NCBI RefSeq assembly: GCF_035917275.1
Contig: NZ_CP108508.1
Location: 6,324,001 to 6,388,000, forward strand
From: Streptomyces sp. NBC_01237
Lineage (GTDB): Bacteria > Actinomycetota > Actinomycetes > Streptomycetales > Streptomycetaceae
Length of the DNA stretch: 64,000 nucleotides
Reading direction: 5' to 3'
Shown: positions 45,181-53,817 of the stretch, piece by piece
How positions within the stretch are numbered: position 1 is the stretch's first letter
Layout: each line of letters opens with the position of its first letter
Translations under genes and position numbers: made by a program
Notes under the pieces: model-generated
Database searches by the model: none
What the model saw: only the letters and a program-made list of their open reading frames with translations
Told to the model about the DNA's origin: nothing

Positions 45181-46307
45181 CCAGCGAGCTTCTCGAGGAT
45201 GTCCACGACCTCCGAAGGCTTCGGCTGCGCGGCCATCTCCTCGGAAAGCTCCCGTGCGCGCCCGGCGTACGAGGGATCGCCCAGCACCTCACGGCAGGCG
45301 GCGACGATGTTCTCCGTCGAGTCCTCCTCGGGGGTGAGCATCTTCGCGGCGCCGAACTGCGCCAGCCTGCTGGTGTAGTCGACCACGTACGGCAGATACG
45401 GGATGAGCACCTGCGGTACGCCGTACGCCATACCGGCGAGCATGGTGTTGCCGCCCGCGTGGTGGACGAACAGATCACAGGTGCGCCCCACCACGTCCAG
45501 CGGCATCCAGCCGACCCGTACGTTGTCGGGGAGCAGCGGGCGGAGCTCTTCCGAGATCGCCTCCGGCGCCGCGATCAGCAGCTCCACGTCCAGCTCGGCG
45601 ACGCCGTTCCCGAGGGAGACGAGGATGTCGAAGTCGAACTCCTTGGTCACCCGGCTGCCGGCCGTGACCAGCACCCGCGGCTTGTCGCCCCTGGTGTACA
45701 TCCAGGGCTCGACCTGCCGCTGGGTGACGAACGGCACGTACCGCATGAGCTGCGCCGCCGGCGCGTCCGCGCGGCGCATGGTGGGCGGGCAGATGTCGAT
45801 GAAGAGGTCCGGACGGGGCATGTCGTGCAGCCCCAGCTGCGCGAGTTCCACGCCGAGTTCGGCGGCGGCCGCCAGGTCGATGGTGCGCGGCTCGCCCATG
45901 TCGATGGCGTGCCGCACGAACGGGACACCGAGGTGTCCGGCGATGACGGGTGCCGCGAAGGACAGCGCGCCGCCGACGACCACATCGGGCCGCCAGCGTT
46001 CGACGAGCTCCAGCAGCCCCGGTACACAGGCGGCGGCGAACCGGCCCATGATGCGCCCGTTGAAGATGAAGCGCTCGTGCAGGTCCTGGGGCACCTCGAC
46101 CTTGTTGCCCTGCCGGTCGGCGAGGAAGTCGGGCATGGTCCGGTCGGTGACCGCGACGAAGGGCAGCCCCGCGCTCGTCACGGTCGATGCCACGTTCTGG
46201 GGCCCGGCCACGTAGACCTCATGCCCCGCGACACGCGCGGCGACGGCGAGCGGGGTGATGGCGAAGACGACGCCGCCACTGCCCCCGGCGACGAACAGAA
46301 GCTTCAT
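45177..46307 (-). CDS. Glycosyltransferase, GT1 family (GT-B)
   Basis: A 376-residue enzyme of the antibiotic glycosyltransferase class. It begins MKLLFVAGGSGGVVFAITPL; the nucleotide-sugar binding segment is FVHHAGGNTMLAGMAYGVPQ, as in relatives that use dTDP-deoxysugars. The acceptor domain has RHAIDMGEPRTIDL. It is the first gene of a four-gene minus operon with RmlC, the 4-aminotransferase and NTF2 copy B. It most likely attaches the 4-amino-tetradeoxy sugar to the aromatic core, by an O- or C-bond that sequence alone does not show. Confidence 0.9.
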   Translation of the reverse strand: MKLLFVAGGSGGVVFAITPLAVAARVAGHEVYVAGPQNVASTVTSAGLPFVAVTDRTMPDFLADRQGNKVEVPQDLHERFIFNGRIMGRFAAACVPGLLELVERWRPDVVVGGALSFAAPVIAGHLGVPFVRHAIDMGEPRTIDLAAAAELGVELAQLGLHDMPRPDLFIDICPPTMRRADAPAAQLMRYVPFVTQRQVEPWMYTRGDKPRVLVTAGSRVTKEFDFDILVSLGNGVAELDVELLIAAPEAISEELRPLLPDNVRVGWMPLDVVGRTCDLFVHHAGGNTMLAGMAYGVPQVLIPYLPYVVDYTSRLAQFGAAKMLTPEEDSTENIVAACREVLGDPSYAGRARELSEEMAAQPKPSEVVDILEKLAG

Positions 46308-46362
46308 GTGTACACCTTCGATGCGTGGGTGGACGCGGTCGCGGCGATCGTCGCCACACGGG

Positions 46363-46378
46363 CTCGAAGCACGGTCGA
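46363..46378 (-). promoter_or_regulatory. SARP-type repeat, minus orientation (glycosyltransferase operon)
   Basis: On the minus strand TCGAG (46363-46367) and TCGAC (46374-46378) are 11 bp apart, about 56 bp before the glycosyltransferase ATG. Confidence 0.55.
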
Positions 46379-46433
46379 GGATGCCGCGACACGGACCGGC
46401 CGTGCGGGCGGGGCCCGTACCGCCCGTGCCGGT

Positions 46434-46449
46434 TCGAGGGGGCTTCGAG
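46434..46449 (+). promoter_or_regulatory. SARP-type repeat, plus orientation (DsbA-like/MFS operon)
   Basis: Two exact TTCGAGG-type units, TCGAG at 46434 and at 46445, are 11 bp apart, 143 bp before the ATG at 46592. Confidence 0.6.
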
Positions 46450-46591
46450 GAAGGCCCCAGCACGGCCCGGGATCCTGCGCGGTGATGCCTCGCGCACGTG
46501 AGACCAAACCGTGACTTGACCTCAAGTTTGGTTGAGGTGGCCCAATGGAGACCGGCTACCGGCCACGGCCGACCAACCGGAGGAGAGCGCT

Positions 46592-47308
46592 ATGACGACT
46601 GAACACACCGACCGCGACCAGGTGGACTTCTGGTTCGACCCCCTGTGCGGCTGGACCTGGCTCGCGTACCAGTGGTTACGCCAGGTGGAAAGCGTGCGTG
46701 AGGTGTCGGTGCGCCTCCGTCCCACCGGGCTCGCGCTGATGCGCGCACGGACCGGGCAGGTGGATGTGAACCCGCGGTACCACGAGCTCGCGCAGGGCCC
46801 GGCACGGGTGATCGCGGCCGCTCACGCCCTGCGCGGCGACGAGATCCTGGCACCGCTCTACGACGCGGTCGGTTCGCGCCTGCACGCCCCGGGCGGTGTC
46901 CTGGAGGGCACTTTCGGGCGGGCACGCGATCTGTCGCCCGAGGACCGCAGGCTGGTCCAGCTGGAGGTGCTGGGGAAGGCCGAAGGGGCGGTCGCCGCGG
47001 CGCTCACCGAGGTGGGGCTGTCTCCGGATCTGACGGAACAGATGCGCTCCACGCAGTGGGACGGGGCGCTGAGCGACTCCCACGCGGCGATCCCGCTCGA
47101 CGGCCGGCGGATCGAACTCATCGGTGTCCCGGTGATCTCCGTCAACGGCGGCAACGGCTGGTTCGGCCCGGTGCTCAGCGCGATTCCCGCGGGGGAACGG
47201 GCGGGGCGGCTGTGGGACGGCTTCCGGCTGGTCGCGGCCGAGGAGCTGGTCGGCGAGATGAAGGTGGTCGGCGACCGTACGGTCCCGCAGCCGCGGCTGG
47301 TGTTCTGA
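46592..47308 (+). CDS. DsbA-family (FrnE/mycothiol-dependent nitroreductase-like) protein with a TTA codon
   Basis: A 238-residue thioredoxin-fold protein of the Rv2466c/FrnE group; frnE itself was named from the frenolicin pyranonaphthoquinone cluster. The N-terminal active-site region reads DFWFDPLCGWTWLAYQWL; relatives have CPWC, here only one Cys remains (C-G-W-T). A TTA leucine codon occurs at 46676-46678 (codon 29), so translation may need the bldA tRNA. GGAGGAGA precedes the ATG. It may protect from, or reduce, quinone products together with mycothiol. The MFS gene follows 36 bp later. Confidence 0.8.
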   Translation: MTTEHTDRDQVDFWFDPLCGWTWLAYQWLRQVESVREVSVRLRPTGLALMRARTGQVDVNPRYHELAQGPARVIAAAHALRGDEILAPLYDAVGSRLHAPGGVLEGTFGRARDLSPEDRRLVQLEVLGKAEGAVAAALTEVGLSPDLTEQMRSTQWDGALSDSHAAIPLDGRRIELIGVPVISVNGGNGWFGPVLSAIPAGERAGRLWDGFRLVAAEELVGEMKVVGDRTVPQPRLVF

Positions 47309-47344
47309 CCGTCATGGCTCGATCCGAGAAGGGATGTATCAGCC

Positions 47345-49015
47345 ATGGCTGAGTCAGTCGCCGCACCCGAGGACCCGAAGTACCCCGAGCTCACTCAGCG
47401 GACCATCACCCTGGTGGTGACGGGGCTCCTGCTCGCGGTCTTCATGTCCGCACTCGACGGCATGATCATGGCCACCGCGATGCGGACGGTCGCCGACAAC
47501 CTGCACGGGCAGACCCTGCAGGCATGGGCCACCACCGGCTATCTGATCACCGCGACCATTTCCTTGCCGCTCTACGGAAAACTCTCCGACATCTTCGGCC
47601 GCAAGCGGCTGTACATGATCGCCATCGTGCTCTTCCTGCTGGGTTCGCTGCTCTGCGCGATGGCCCAGTCGATGTACGAACTCGCCCTGTACCGCGGCAT
47701 CCAGGGGCTGGGCGGCGGTGGACTGGGCTCGGTCGCCCTGGCCGTGCTGGCCGACATGCTGCCGCCGGAGCAGCGCGTGCGCTACCAGGCGAACTTCGGC
47801 GCGGTCTTCGGGATCGCGAGCGTCCTGGGCCCGGCCGTGGGCGGGCTGTTCGCGGGCCTGGACAGCTTCCTGGGTATCGCGGGATGGCGCTGGATCTTTC
47901 TCATCAATCTGCCGATCGGCCTGATCACGCTGGTCGTCGTCGGGAAGCTGTTCACGTTCAGGAACGTCCGGATCCCCCAGCGCGTCGACTACTGGGGGGC
48001 CACCGCGCTGGTCGCCGGGCTGGTGCCGCTGCTGCTGGTCGCCGAACAGGGCAAGCAGTGGGGCTGGACATCGCCGCTCTCGATGGGGCTGTTCGTCCTG
48101 GGCGCGGTCGGCCTGGCGTGGTTCCTGCTCGTGGAGCGCAGGATGGGCGACGCGGCGCTGATGCCGCCCCGGCTCTTCCGCAACAGCGCTTTCACACGGG
48201 TGAACGTGGTGAACTTCATCGGCGGTATCGGCGCCTTCACCTCCATGACGTTCCTGCCGCTCTACCTCCAGATCGTGCAGGGGCTGTCGCCCACCACCGC
48301 GGGCCTGTTGCTGCTTCCGCAGTCGCTGGCGACCACCGTGGGAGCCAAGTTCGCCGGCCCCATCGTCGCCAGGACCGAGCGCTACAAGTTCATGCTGGCC
48401 GGCGGACTGGCCATGCTCAGCGCCACCTACCTGGTCCTGAGCACCGTCGGCGTGGACACCTCGCTGTGGGTCATGGGCGCACTGGCCGTGGCGATGGGCC
48501 TGGGGCTCGGCATCTTCATGCAGACGGTCCTCACGGCCCTCCAGAACAGTGTTCCCCCGCGGGACATGGGTGTGGCCAGCGGGCTGTACAGCTTCTCGCG
48601 GCAGCTCGGCGCGATCTCCGGTACGGCCGTCTTCCTCTCGGTCATGTTCGGTATCGCCGCCGGCCGGATCATCGACTCCTTCGCCTCGGTGCGGAACACG
48701 CCCGAACTGCGGGCCGCGATGAACGACCCGGCGGTGCTGTCCAGCGCGACGGACCAGAAGGTGCTCACCGGGCTGCTCGACGGCACCGAGGGCATCGACC
48801 TCGACAACACGGCGGTGCTCGACACCCTCGACCCGCGCATCGCGCGCCCGATCCTGGAGGGCATGGGGAGCAGCATCAACACGGTCTTCCTCGTCCTGGG
48901 CGGTCTCGGCCTCCTCGCGGTACTCGTATCGCTCACGATCAGGGAGAAGGCCGGATCCAAGGCGCCGGCCCAAGAGAGCGACGGGGCCGGGGAACGGCTC
49001 GCCGCCGCGGAGTGA
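47345..49015 (+). CDS. MFS drug exporter, DHA2 (EmrB/QacA) family
   Basis: A 556-residue transporter with about 14 hydrophobic segments. The antiporter motif C reads GIASVLGPAVGGLF, and the N-terminal ALDGMIMATAMRTVADNL and GRKRLYMIAI are typical of DHA2 exporters. The size and family equal those of ActVA-ORF1-type exporters of actinorhodin-like clusters. It most likely exports the final product and gives self-resistance. It is in an operon with the DsbA-like protein and ends at a strong hairpin. Confidence 0.92.
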   Translation: MAESVAAPEDPKYPELTQRTITLVVTGLLLAVFMSALDGMIMATAMRTVADNLHGQTLQAWATTGYLITATISLPLYGKLSDIFGRKRLYMIAIVLFLLGSLLCAMAQSMYELALYRGIQGLGGGGLGSVALAVLADMLPPEQRVRYQANFGAVFGIASVLGPAVGGLFAGLDSFLGIAGWRWIFLINLPIGLITLVVVGKLFTFRNVRIPQRVDYWGATALVAGLVPLLLVAEQGKQWGWTSPLSMGLFVLGAVGLAWFLLVERRMGDAALMPPRLFRNSAFTRVNVVNFIGGIGAFTSMTFLPLYLQIVQGLSPTTAGLLLLPQSLATTVGAKFAGPIVARTERYKFMLAGGLAMLSATYLVLSTVGVDTSLWVMGALAVAMGLGLGIFMQTVLTALQNSVPPRDMGVASGLYSFSRQLGAISGTAVFLSVMFGIAAGRIIDSFASVRNTPELRAAMNDPAVLSSATDQKVLTGLLDGTEGIDLDNTAVLDTLDPRIARPILEGMGSSINTVFLVLGGLGLLAVLVSLTIREKAGSKAPAQESDGAGERLAAAE

Positions 49016-49045
49016 GCCCCCGCGGCCGTGGCCGGGATCACCCGC

Positions 49046-49084
49046 ACGAGCGCCCCACCGGACCGGGTCCGGTGGGGCGCTCGT
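49046..49084. terminator. Bidirectional terminator
   Basis: A perfect 17-bp inverted repeat (49046-49062 with 49068-49084) with loop CCGGG lies between the convergent MFS and multicopper oxidase genes. Confidence 0.9.
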
Positions 49085-49119
49085 GCCGGTGGGTGACCGG
49101 GATTCCCGCAGGCCGCGGC

Positions 49120-50562
49120 TCAGGGGGCGACGATGTCGATCCGGCCCATCTGCCCGCCCGAGGAGTGGCCGAGCTGATGGCAGTGGTAGAGGTACGAGCC
49201 GGTGTAGCCGCTCCACGTCATGGCGAGGCGGACCGTGTCGCCCGGCGCCAGCGTCACGGTGTCCTTGAGCCCGGCGTCGTCGGGGCCCGGCCCCCGGCCG
49301 TTGCGGTCCAGCACCCGGAAGTTGACCAGATGGGTGTGGAAGCTGTGCCAGACGTGGAAGTCGGGCCGTGCGACGGGGGGTTCGACGTTCTTGACGGTCC
49401 AGATCTCGCTGCTGCCCAGTGTGGTCCGCACATCGACGCGGGCCGGGTCGTACAACTGGTCGTTGATCGTCATCTGCGGATAGGTCCGCAGGACGAACTC
49501 CCGCTCCACATCGGCCCTGGGCACGGGCGGCAGGACGGAGAGCCGGCCCGGCACCGAGCTGCGGTCCTCGGCCGTGCGGTCGATGTCGAAGCGCAGCACC
49601 TCGGTGCGTTCCCCGGACCCCGCCAGGGTGTTCTCCAGCACCACCGTCGAACCGACCGGGTACCGCGAGAAGTCGACGACGATGTCGACCCGCTCCCCGC
49701 CCATGACGGTCATGGAGGTCCGGGTGACCGGCGCGTCCAGCAGGCCGCCGTCACCGCCGATCTGGGTGAACTCCGCCCCGTCGGCGAACCGCAGTGAGAG
49801 GTAGCGGTTGACACAGGCGCTGAGGACGCGCAGCCGGTACTTGCGCGCCGCGACCTTGAAGTACGGCCGTTCCTTGCCGTTGACCAGCAGGTGGGGACAG
49901 TCGGACGGCCGGGTGTACACGAACGTGCCGTCGGCCTCGACCCGCGCGTCACGGATGACCAGCGGTACGTCGTACCGACCCTTGGGCAGGGGGAGGCTCA
50001 GCTCGTGCTCGTCGGTGATCCGGTACTGGCCGTGCAGGCCCATGTGGACGTTCTCGGCCTCCAGATGGTGCGCGTGATCGTGGTACCAGAGCAGCGCCGC
50101 CCGCTGCTGGTTGGGATAGGTGTACGTACGTGTGGCGCCGGGTGCGATGGTGTCCATCGGGAGGCCGTCGTCCTGGGAACGGACGTGACCGCCGTGCAGA
50201 TGCACCGCGGTGTCGACGGCGAGGCCGTTCGTCTGGTGGACGACGGCCGTGCGCCCCCTGACCGCGTGGATGGTCGGGCCCGGAAGGCTTCCGCCGTAGG
50301 TGCGTACCGTGGACCGCAGGCCCCGCACGACCTCCAGGCTGCTCTCGGCCATGCGCAGATGGTAGGTGTCGGCGGCCGCGGTCGAGGACGACGGGCGCAG
50401 CACGGGAGGTATCGGCATGGCGTGCGCGAACGGCGCCGACGTGGCCGCGTCGCCCAGGACCGCCACGTTCCCGGACGGGGACGCCATCACCCTGCCCCAG
50501 GGGAACAGGCCGACGGCCCCGGCGCCGGCAGCGGCCTTCAGCAGGTTTCTGCGGTTCAGCAT
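49120..50562 (-). CDS. Multicopper oxidase with Tat signal
   Basis: A 480-residue three-cupredoxin oxidase. A twin-arginine signal (RRNLLKAAAGAGAVG) directs it out of the cell. Copper ligands: HLHGGH, WYHDHAHH, HVWHSFHTHLVNF and YHCHQLGHSSGGQM. In CotA/PhsA-like enzymes the fifth residue after the last His is the axial Met; here that place is Gln, with Met one further on. PhsA-type relatives couple or oxidise phenols, so a role in quinone formation or dimerisation is possible. Its ATG overlaps the upstream stop by 7 bp. Confidence 0.88.
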   Translation of the reverse strand: MLNRRNLLKAAAGAGAVGLFPWGRVMASPSGNVAVLGDAATSAPFAHAMPIPPVLRPSSSTAAADTYHLRMAESSLEVVRGLRSTVRTYGGSLPGPTIHAVRGRTAVVHQTNGLAVDTAVHLHGGHVRSQDDGLPMDTIAPGATRTYTYPNQQRAALLWYHDHAHHLEAENVHMGLHGQYRITDEHELSLPLPKGRYDVPLVIRDARVEADGTFVYTRPSDCPHLLVNGKERPYFKVAARKYRLRVLSACVNRYLSLRFADGAEFTQIGGDGGLLDAPVTRTSMTVMGGERVDIVVDFSRYPVGSTVVLENTLAGSGERTEVLRFDIDRTAEDRSSVPGRLSVLPPVPRADVEREFVLRTYPQMTINDQLYDPARVDVRTTLGSSEIWTVKNVEPPVARPDFHVWHSFHTHLVNFRVLDRNGRGPGPDDAGLKDTVTLAPGDTVRLAMTWSGYTGSYLYHCHQLGHSSGGQMGRIDIVAP

Positions 50563-51134
50563 GGAGGGACTTCTCTCTTGGTCGGTCGGTGGGACGGGCC
50601 GGCCTCGGCCCAGGACACGCCGAAGGCGACGGACAGCAGGAGACCGGTGGGCAGGCAGGAGCGCAGAACGGTCACCGCATCCGCCCGCACGGCGTCCCAC
50701 AGGCCGGCTCCGTCGTAGGGGCTCAGCGCCAGGGCCAGCGCGGTGACCGGGACACAGACGAGCACCGCGGCCGTCGCGGTGAGCGCGGCGAGGACCGTCC
50801 GGGCCATGAACGGGGTGCCGCGGCGTGCCGTCACGAAGGCGCGCGCCGCGTGCGAGGCCAGCACGAGCAGGGGCAGCAGCAGGTACAGAGCGGCGGCCGA
50901 CAGGGCGAGATAGGTCCCGGGGCCGCCCGCGCCACCGGAGCCGTGGGCGTGCCCGCCGCCGCCGTGCCACCAGTCCATCACCACCATGTCCCGGGTGGGC
51001 AGGGTCCGTTCGTACGCCACCCGGGCGATCAGAAAGGCCGCCACGAAGGCGGACACGCCGAGCACGGCGGGGCGCAGGACCGTCGGCGTGAACCGCCGCG
51101 CGGAGTGCGCCCCGCCGTGAACCCGGCTGCTCAC
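50556..51134 (-). CDS. Small membrane protein with a His-rich loop
   Basis: A 192-residue protein with about four membrane helices (for example PAVLGVSAFVAAFLIARVAY and YLALSAAALYLLLPLLVLAS). A loop after the first helix reads MDWWHGGGGHAHGSGGAGG and could bind metal. The GTG start overlaps the SDR stop (GTGA), and the end overlaps the multicopper oxidase start. The tight coupling suggests a copper delivery or electron-transfer partner of the oxidase. I do not recognise the family. Confidence 0.7.
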   Translation of the reverse strand: MSSRVHGGAHSARRFTPTVLRPAVLGVSAFVAAFLIARVAYERTLPTRDMVVMDWWHGGGGHAHGSGGAGGPGTYLALSAAALYLLLPLLVLASHAARAFVTARRGTPFMARTVLAALTATAAVLVCVPVTALALALSPYDGAGLWDAVRADAVTVLRSCLPTGLLLSVAFGVSWAEAGPSHRPTKREVPPC

Positions 51135-51976
51135 TGCTCGAAGTCCGTGGTGCGTGCCAGGTGGTCCCAGCTCGCCCACTCCTCCAGACGCTCCTGGTAG
51201 GTACGGGGAGCGAGGTCGGCCGCGCTGTTGCCGAGCAGCAGCCGCAGCGGCGGATTCTCCTCCTCCAGCAGCTTGATCAGGGTCTGCCCCGCCTTGCGGG
51301 GGTCGCCGGGCTGCACGTCCGCGTAGGCACCGGAGAGCCCGTGCCGCCGGGCGGCGAGTACGGAGTCGTACTCCGGCATGGGGGTGGCCCGGGTCATGCT
51401 GCCCGCACTCCAGTCCGTACGGAACTCGCCCGGCTCCACCAGGGTGACGCGGATACCGAATCCGGCGACCTCCTTGGCGAGCGTCTCGCTCATGCCCTCC
51501 AGCGCCCACTTCCCGGCCTGGTACATGCTGAGGTTGGGGTAGGAGGCAATGCCCGCGATGGAGGACATCTGCAGGATGTGACCGCATCCCTGGCGGCGCA
51601 TCACCGGCAGCACGGCCTGAGTCATCCAGAGCACGCCGAAGAAGTTCACCTCCATCTGGTCGCGCACCTGCTGCTCGCTGACTTCCTCCACGGCCCCGGC
51701 CAGACCGTAACCGGCGTTGTTCAGCAGGACGTCGATCCGGCCGGCGAGGTCGGCCGCGCGGGCGACCGTGTCCATGGCGGCCCGGCGGTCGGTGACGTCC
51801 AGGGCGAGCGGGATCACGCGGTCGCCGTGCTGGTCCCGCAGCTCCTCCAGCGACTTGGGATCGCGTGCGGTGGCGACGACCACGTCGCCCGCTTCGAGCG
51901 CGGTCTCGGTGATGGCCCGCCCCAGACCGCGGGAGGCGCCGGTGATCAGCCAGGTGCGCGGGGCCTCGCGGCTCAC
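51131..51976 (-). CDS. Short-chain dehydrogenase/reductase
   Basis: A 281-residue classical SDR with TGASRGLG, NNAGYG, catalytic Ser in MSSIAG and YxxxK in SMYQAGKWAL. The GTG start overlaps the aromatase/cyclase stop as GTGA. Relatives are general oxidoreductases in Streptomyces; within this operon it probably carries out one tailoring reduction or oxidation of the aromatic core. It is distinct from the ActIII-type ketoreductase two genes upstream. Confidence 0.86.
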   Translation of the reverse strand: MSREAPRTWLITGASRGLGRAITETALEAGDVVVATARDPKSLEELRDQHGDRVIPLALDVTDRRAAMDTVARAADLAGRIDVLLNNAGYGLAGAVEEVSEQQVRDQMEVNFFGVLWMTQAVLPVMRRQGCGHILQMSSIAGIASYPNLSMYQAGKWALEGMSETLAKEVAGFGIRVTLVEPGEFRTDWSAGSMTRATPMPEYDSVLAARRHGLSGAYADVQPGDPRKAGQTLIKLLEEENPPLRLLLGNSAADLAPRTYQERLEEWASWDHLARTTDFEQ

Positions 51977-52917
51977 CGCTCGTCCCGTTCGGCGTAGCGC
52001 TTGGCGTGGCCGAGCGTCGCGCTGCTGTTGGTGCCCAGGGCGTTGCGGACGAAGCTCCGGGCCTCCGCGACACCCGCGTCCGCACCGAGGATCCGGGTGA
52101 TGTTCTCGGTGTTGATGACGACGGTGTGCTGAGAGGTGGCGGTCGTGCTCCCGTCACCGTTGTCGGTCAGCTGCCAGTAGCCCGTGTGCAGCGTCATGAG
52201 CGCCGGCAGGGTGGTCTGCTTGTAGGCGATCCTGTGGTGCGGGAAGCACACCCGGACCGACTCGGTGGTGTGGGAGGAGCCGTCCTTGGTCAGCGTGTCC
52301 ATCCGCAGTACCTGGAGGCCCGGCTCGTCCTCACGCAGATCGACCTCGGCGACGTGCGGCAGCCTGGACTTCCACTGGTCGGCCTCGTTGATGAAGTCGT
52401 AGACGTCCTTCGCCGGCCCCTCGACCCGCACGCTGTCCTCGAAGGACAGGGTCAGCTCCTCCGTGCCGGTGACCAGCTCGACGTTCGCCTTCAGGGCCGC
52501 CAGCTCGGAGCGGCTGTTGCGGTCCACGGCCTTGTCGATCCAGTCGAGGCTCCCGGGGTCGTCGTCGACCGCCCGGTAGTCGTGCAGCAGCCGCACGCGG
52601 GACCTGCTGTCGCCGAGGGGCTCGATGATCCAGGTGCCGCCCATGGCGGCCACCGGAGGAGTGGACACCTCCTGCCGGAAGGTGATGCGCAGCCCTTCGG
52701 GATCCAGGGTGCGGCGCGAGGTCCATTGCTTGGCCTCGCCGTTGGCGGTGGCCCAGATCCGGATGCGCTCCGTACGCTCGCCGCGTTCGACCTGGTCCAC
52801 GTACACGGTCGGCGGAAAGATCCGCGGCCAGTTCTCGACTTCGGCTATCAGCCGGTAGATGTCCGCGGCGGCCGCGTCGACCGTGATCTCATGCTCGACT
52901 TCCCGGGTCATGCTCAT
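51973..52917 (-). CDS. Polyketide aromatase/cyclase, two-domain (ActVII type)
   Basis: A 314-residue protein made of two START/Bet v1-like domains (residues about 5-150 and 155-300); the first starts VEHEITVDAAAADIYRLIAE and the second SVRVEGPAKDVYDFINEAD. Didomain ARO/CYCs of this kind dehydrate and aromatise the first ring of C9-reduced octaketides. It sits 13 bp behind the ketoreductase, and the two act in succession. Confidence 0.93.
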   Translation of the reverse strand: MSMTREVEHEITVDAAAADIYRLIAEVENWPRIFPPTVYVDQVERGERTERIRIWATANGEAKQWTSRRTLDPEGLRITFRQEVSTPPVAAMGGTWIIEPLGDSRSRVRLLHDYRAVDDDPGSLDWIDKAVDRNSRSELAALKANVELVTGTEELTLSFEDSVRVEGPAKDVYDFINEADQWKSRLPHVAEVDLREDEPGLQVLRMDTLTKDGSSHTTESVRVCFPHHRIAYKQTTLPALMTLHTGYWQLTDNGDGSTTATSQHTVVINTENITRILGADAGVAEARSFVRNALGTNSSATLGHAKRYAERDER

Positions 52918-52930
52918 GTCTCCTAACTGC

Positions 52931-53716
52931 TCAGAAGTTGCCGAGGCCGCCGCAGACGTTGATGGCCTGCGCGGTGATGGAGGCGGCGGTGTCCGTGGCC
53001 AGATAGCCGACGAGACCGGCCACCTCCTGGGGAGTGGAGTAGCGGCCGAGCGGGATCTTGGCCTGGAACTTCTCCAGGATCTGCTCCTCGGAGGTGTCGT
53101 ACGCGGCCGCGTAGCCCTGCCGAACCCGCTGGGCCATGGGCGTCTCCACGTAACCGGGGCACACGGCGTTCACCGTGATCCCGGTCGGGGCCAGCTCGTT
53201 GCCGAGCGCCTTGGTGAAGCCGACCACGCCGTGCTTGGAGGCGGAGTACGGGGCGCCGAGCACCACGCCCTGCTTCCCGGCGGTGGACGCGATGTTGATG
53301 ATCCGGCCGCTTCCGCGCCCCTCCATTCCGCCGGCGGTGAGGACTTCACGGGTGATGCGGAAGACGCTGTTGAGGTTGGTCTCGATGACGTCGGACCACA
53401 GCTCGTCCGCGATGCCCGAGGTGGGCCCGCCACCGCTGCGGCCGGCGTTGTTCACCAGCACGTCCACCGGGCCGTAACGGTCCACTGCCGCCCGCACCAG
53501 GTGCTTGACGTCCCCTGCGTCACGTACATCGCAGGCGACCCCGTCCACCTCCAGTCCCTCGTCGCGCAGCTCCTTCACCGTCGCGGTCACGCTGTCCTCG
53601 GTGCGTGCGCAGATGAACACCTGATGCCCCTGGCCGGCCAGCAGCCGGGTCACAGCGAGGCCGATCCCGCTCGTCGCACCGGTGACAAGGGCGACCCGCT
53701 GGGCCTGATCCGACAT
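52931..53716 (-). CDS. Type II polyketide C9-ketoreductase (ActIII type)
   Basis: A 261-residue SDR, the same length as ActIII. The motifs are TGATSGIGLAV, NNAGRSGGG, IASTAGKQGV with catalytic Ser, and YSASKHGVVGFTKAL with the YxxxK pair; the end reads QAINVCGGLGNF as in its relatives. It reduces the C-9 carbonyl of the nascent octaketide on the ACP and so fixes the first fold. TAGGAGA precedes the ATG. It is the first gene of the minus-strand operon that runs to the multicopper oxidase. Confidence 0.95.
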   Translation of the reverse strand: MSDQAQRVALVTGATSGIGLAVTRLLAGQGHQVFICARTEDSVTATVKELRDEGLEVDGVACDVRDAGDVKHLVRAAVDRYGPVDVLVNNAGRSGGGPTSGIADELWSDVIETNLNSVFRITREVLTAGGMEGRGSGRIINIASTAGKQGVVLGAPYSASKHGVVGFTKALGNELAPTGITVNAVCPGYVETPMAQRVRQGYAAAYDTSEEQILEKFQAKIPLGRYSTPQEVAGLVGYLATDTAASITAQAINVCGGLGNF

Positions 53717-53779
53717 GAGCTCTCCTAGACAGTCGGGTTGCGTCGCCCACCGACGTTCACAGGCCCGACTGGAGTGCCA

Positions 53780-53795
53780 CTCGAAGCGGTCTCGT
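53780..53795 (-). promoter_or_regulatory. SARP-type repeat, minus orientation (ketoreductase operon)
   Basis: On the minus strand TCGAG (53780-53784) and ACGAG (53791-53795) are 11 bp apart, about 64 bp before the ketoreductase ATG. Confidence 0.55.
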
Positions 53796-53817
53796 GGCGG
53801 CCCGCCCCGACCGGATC

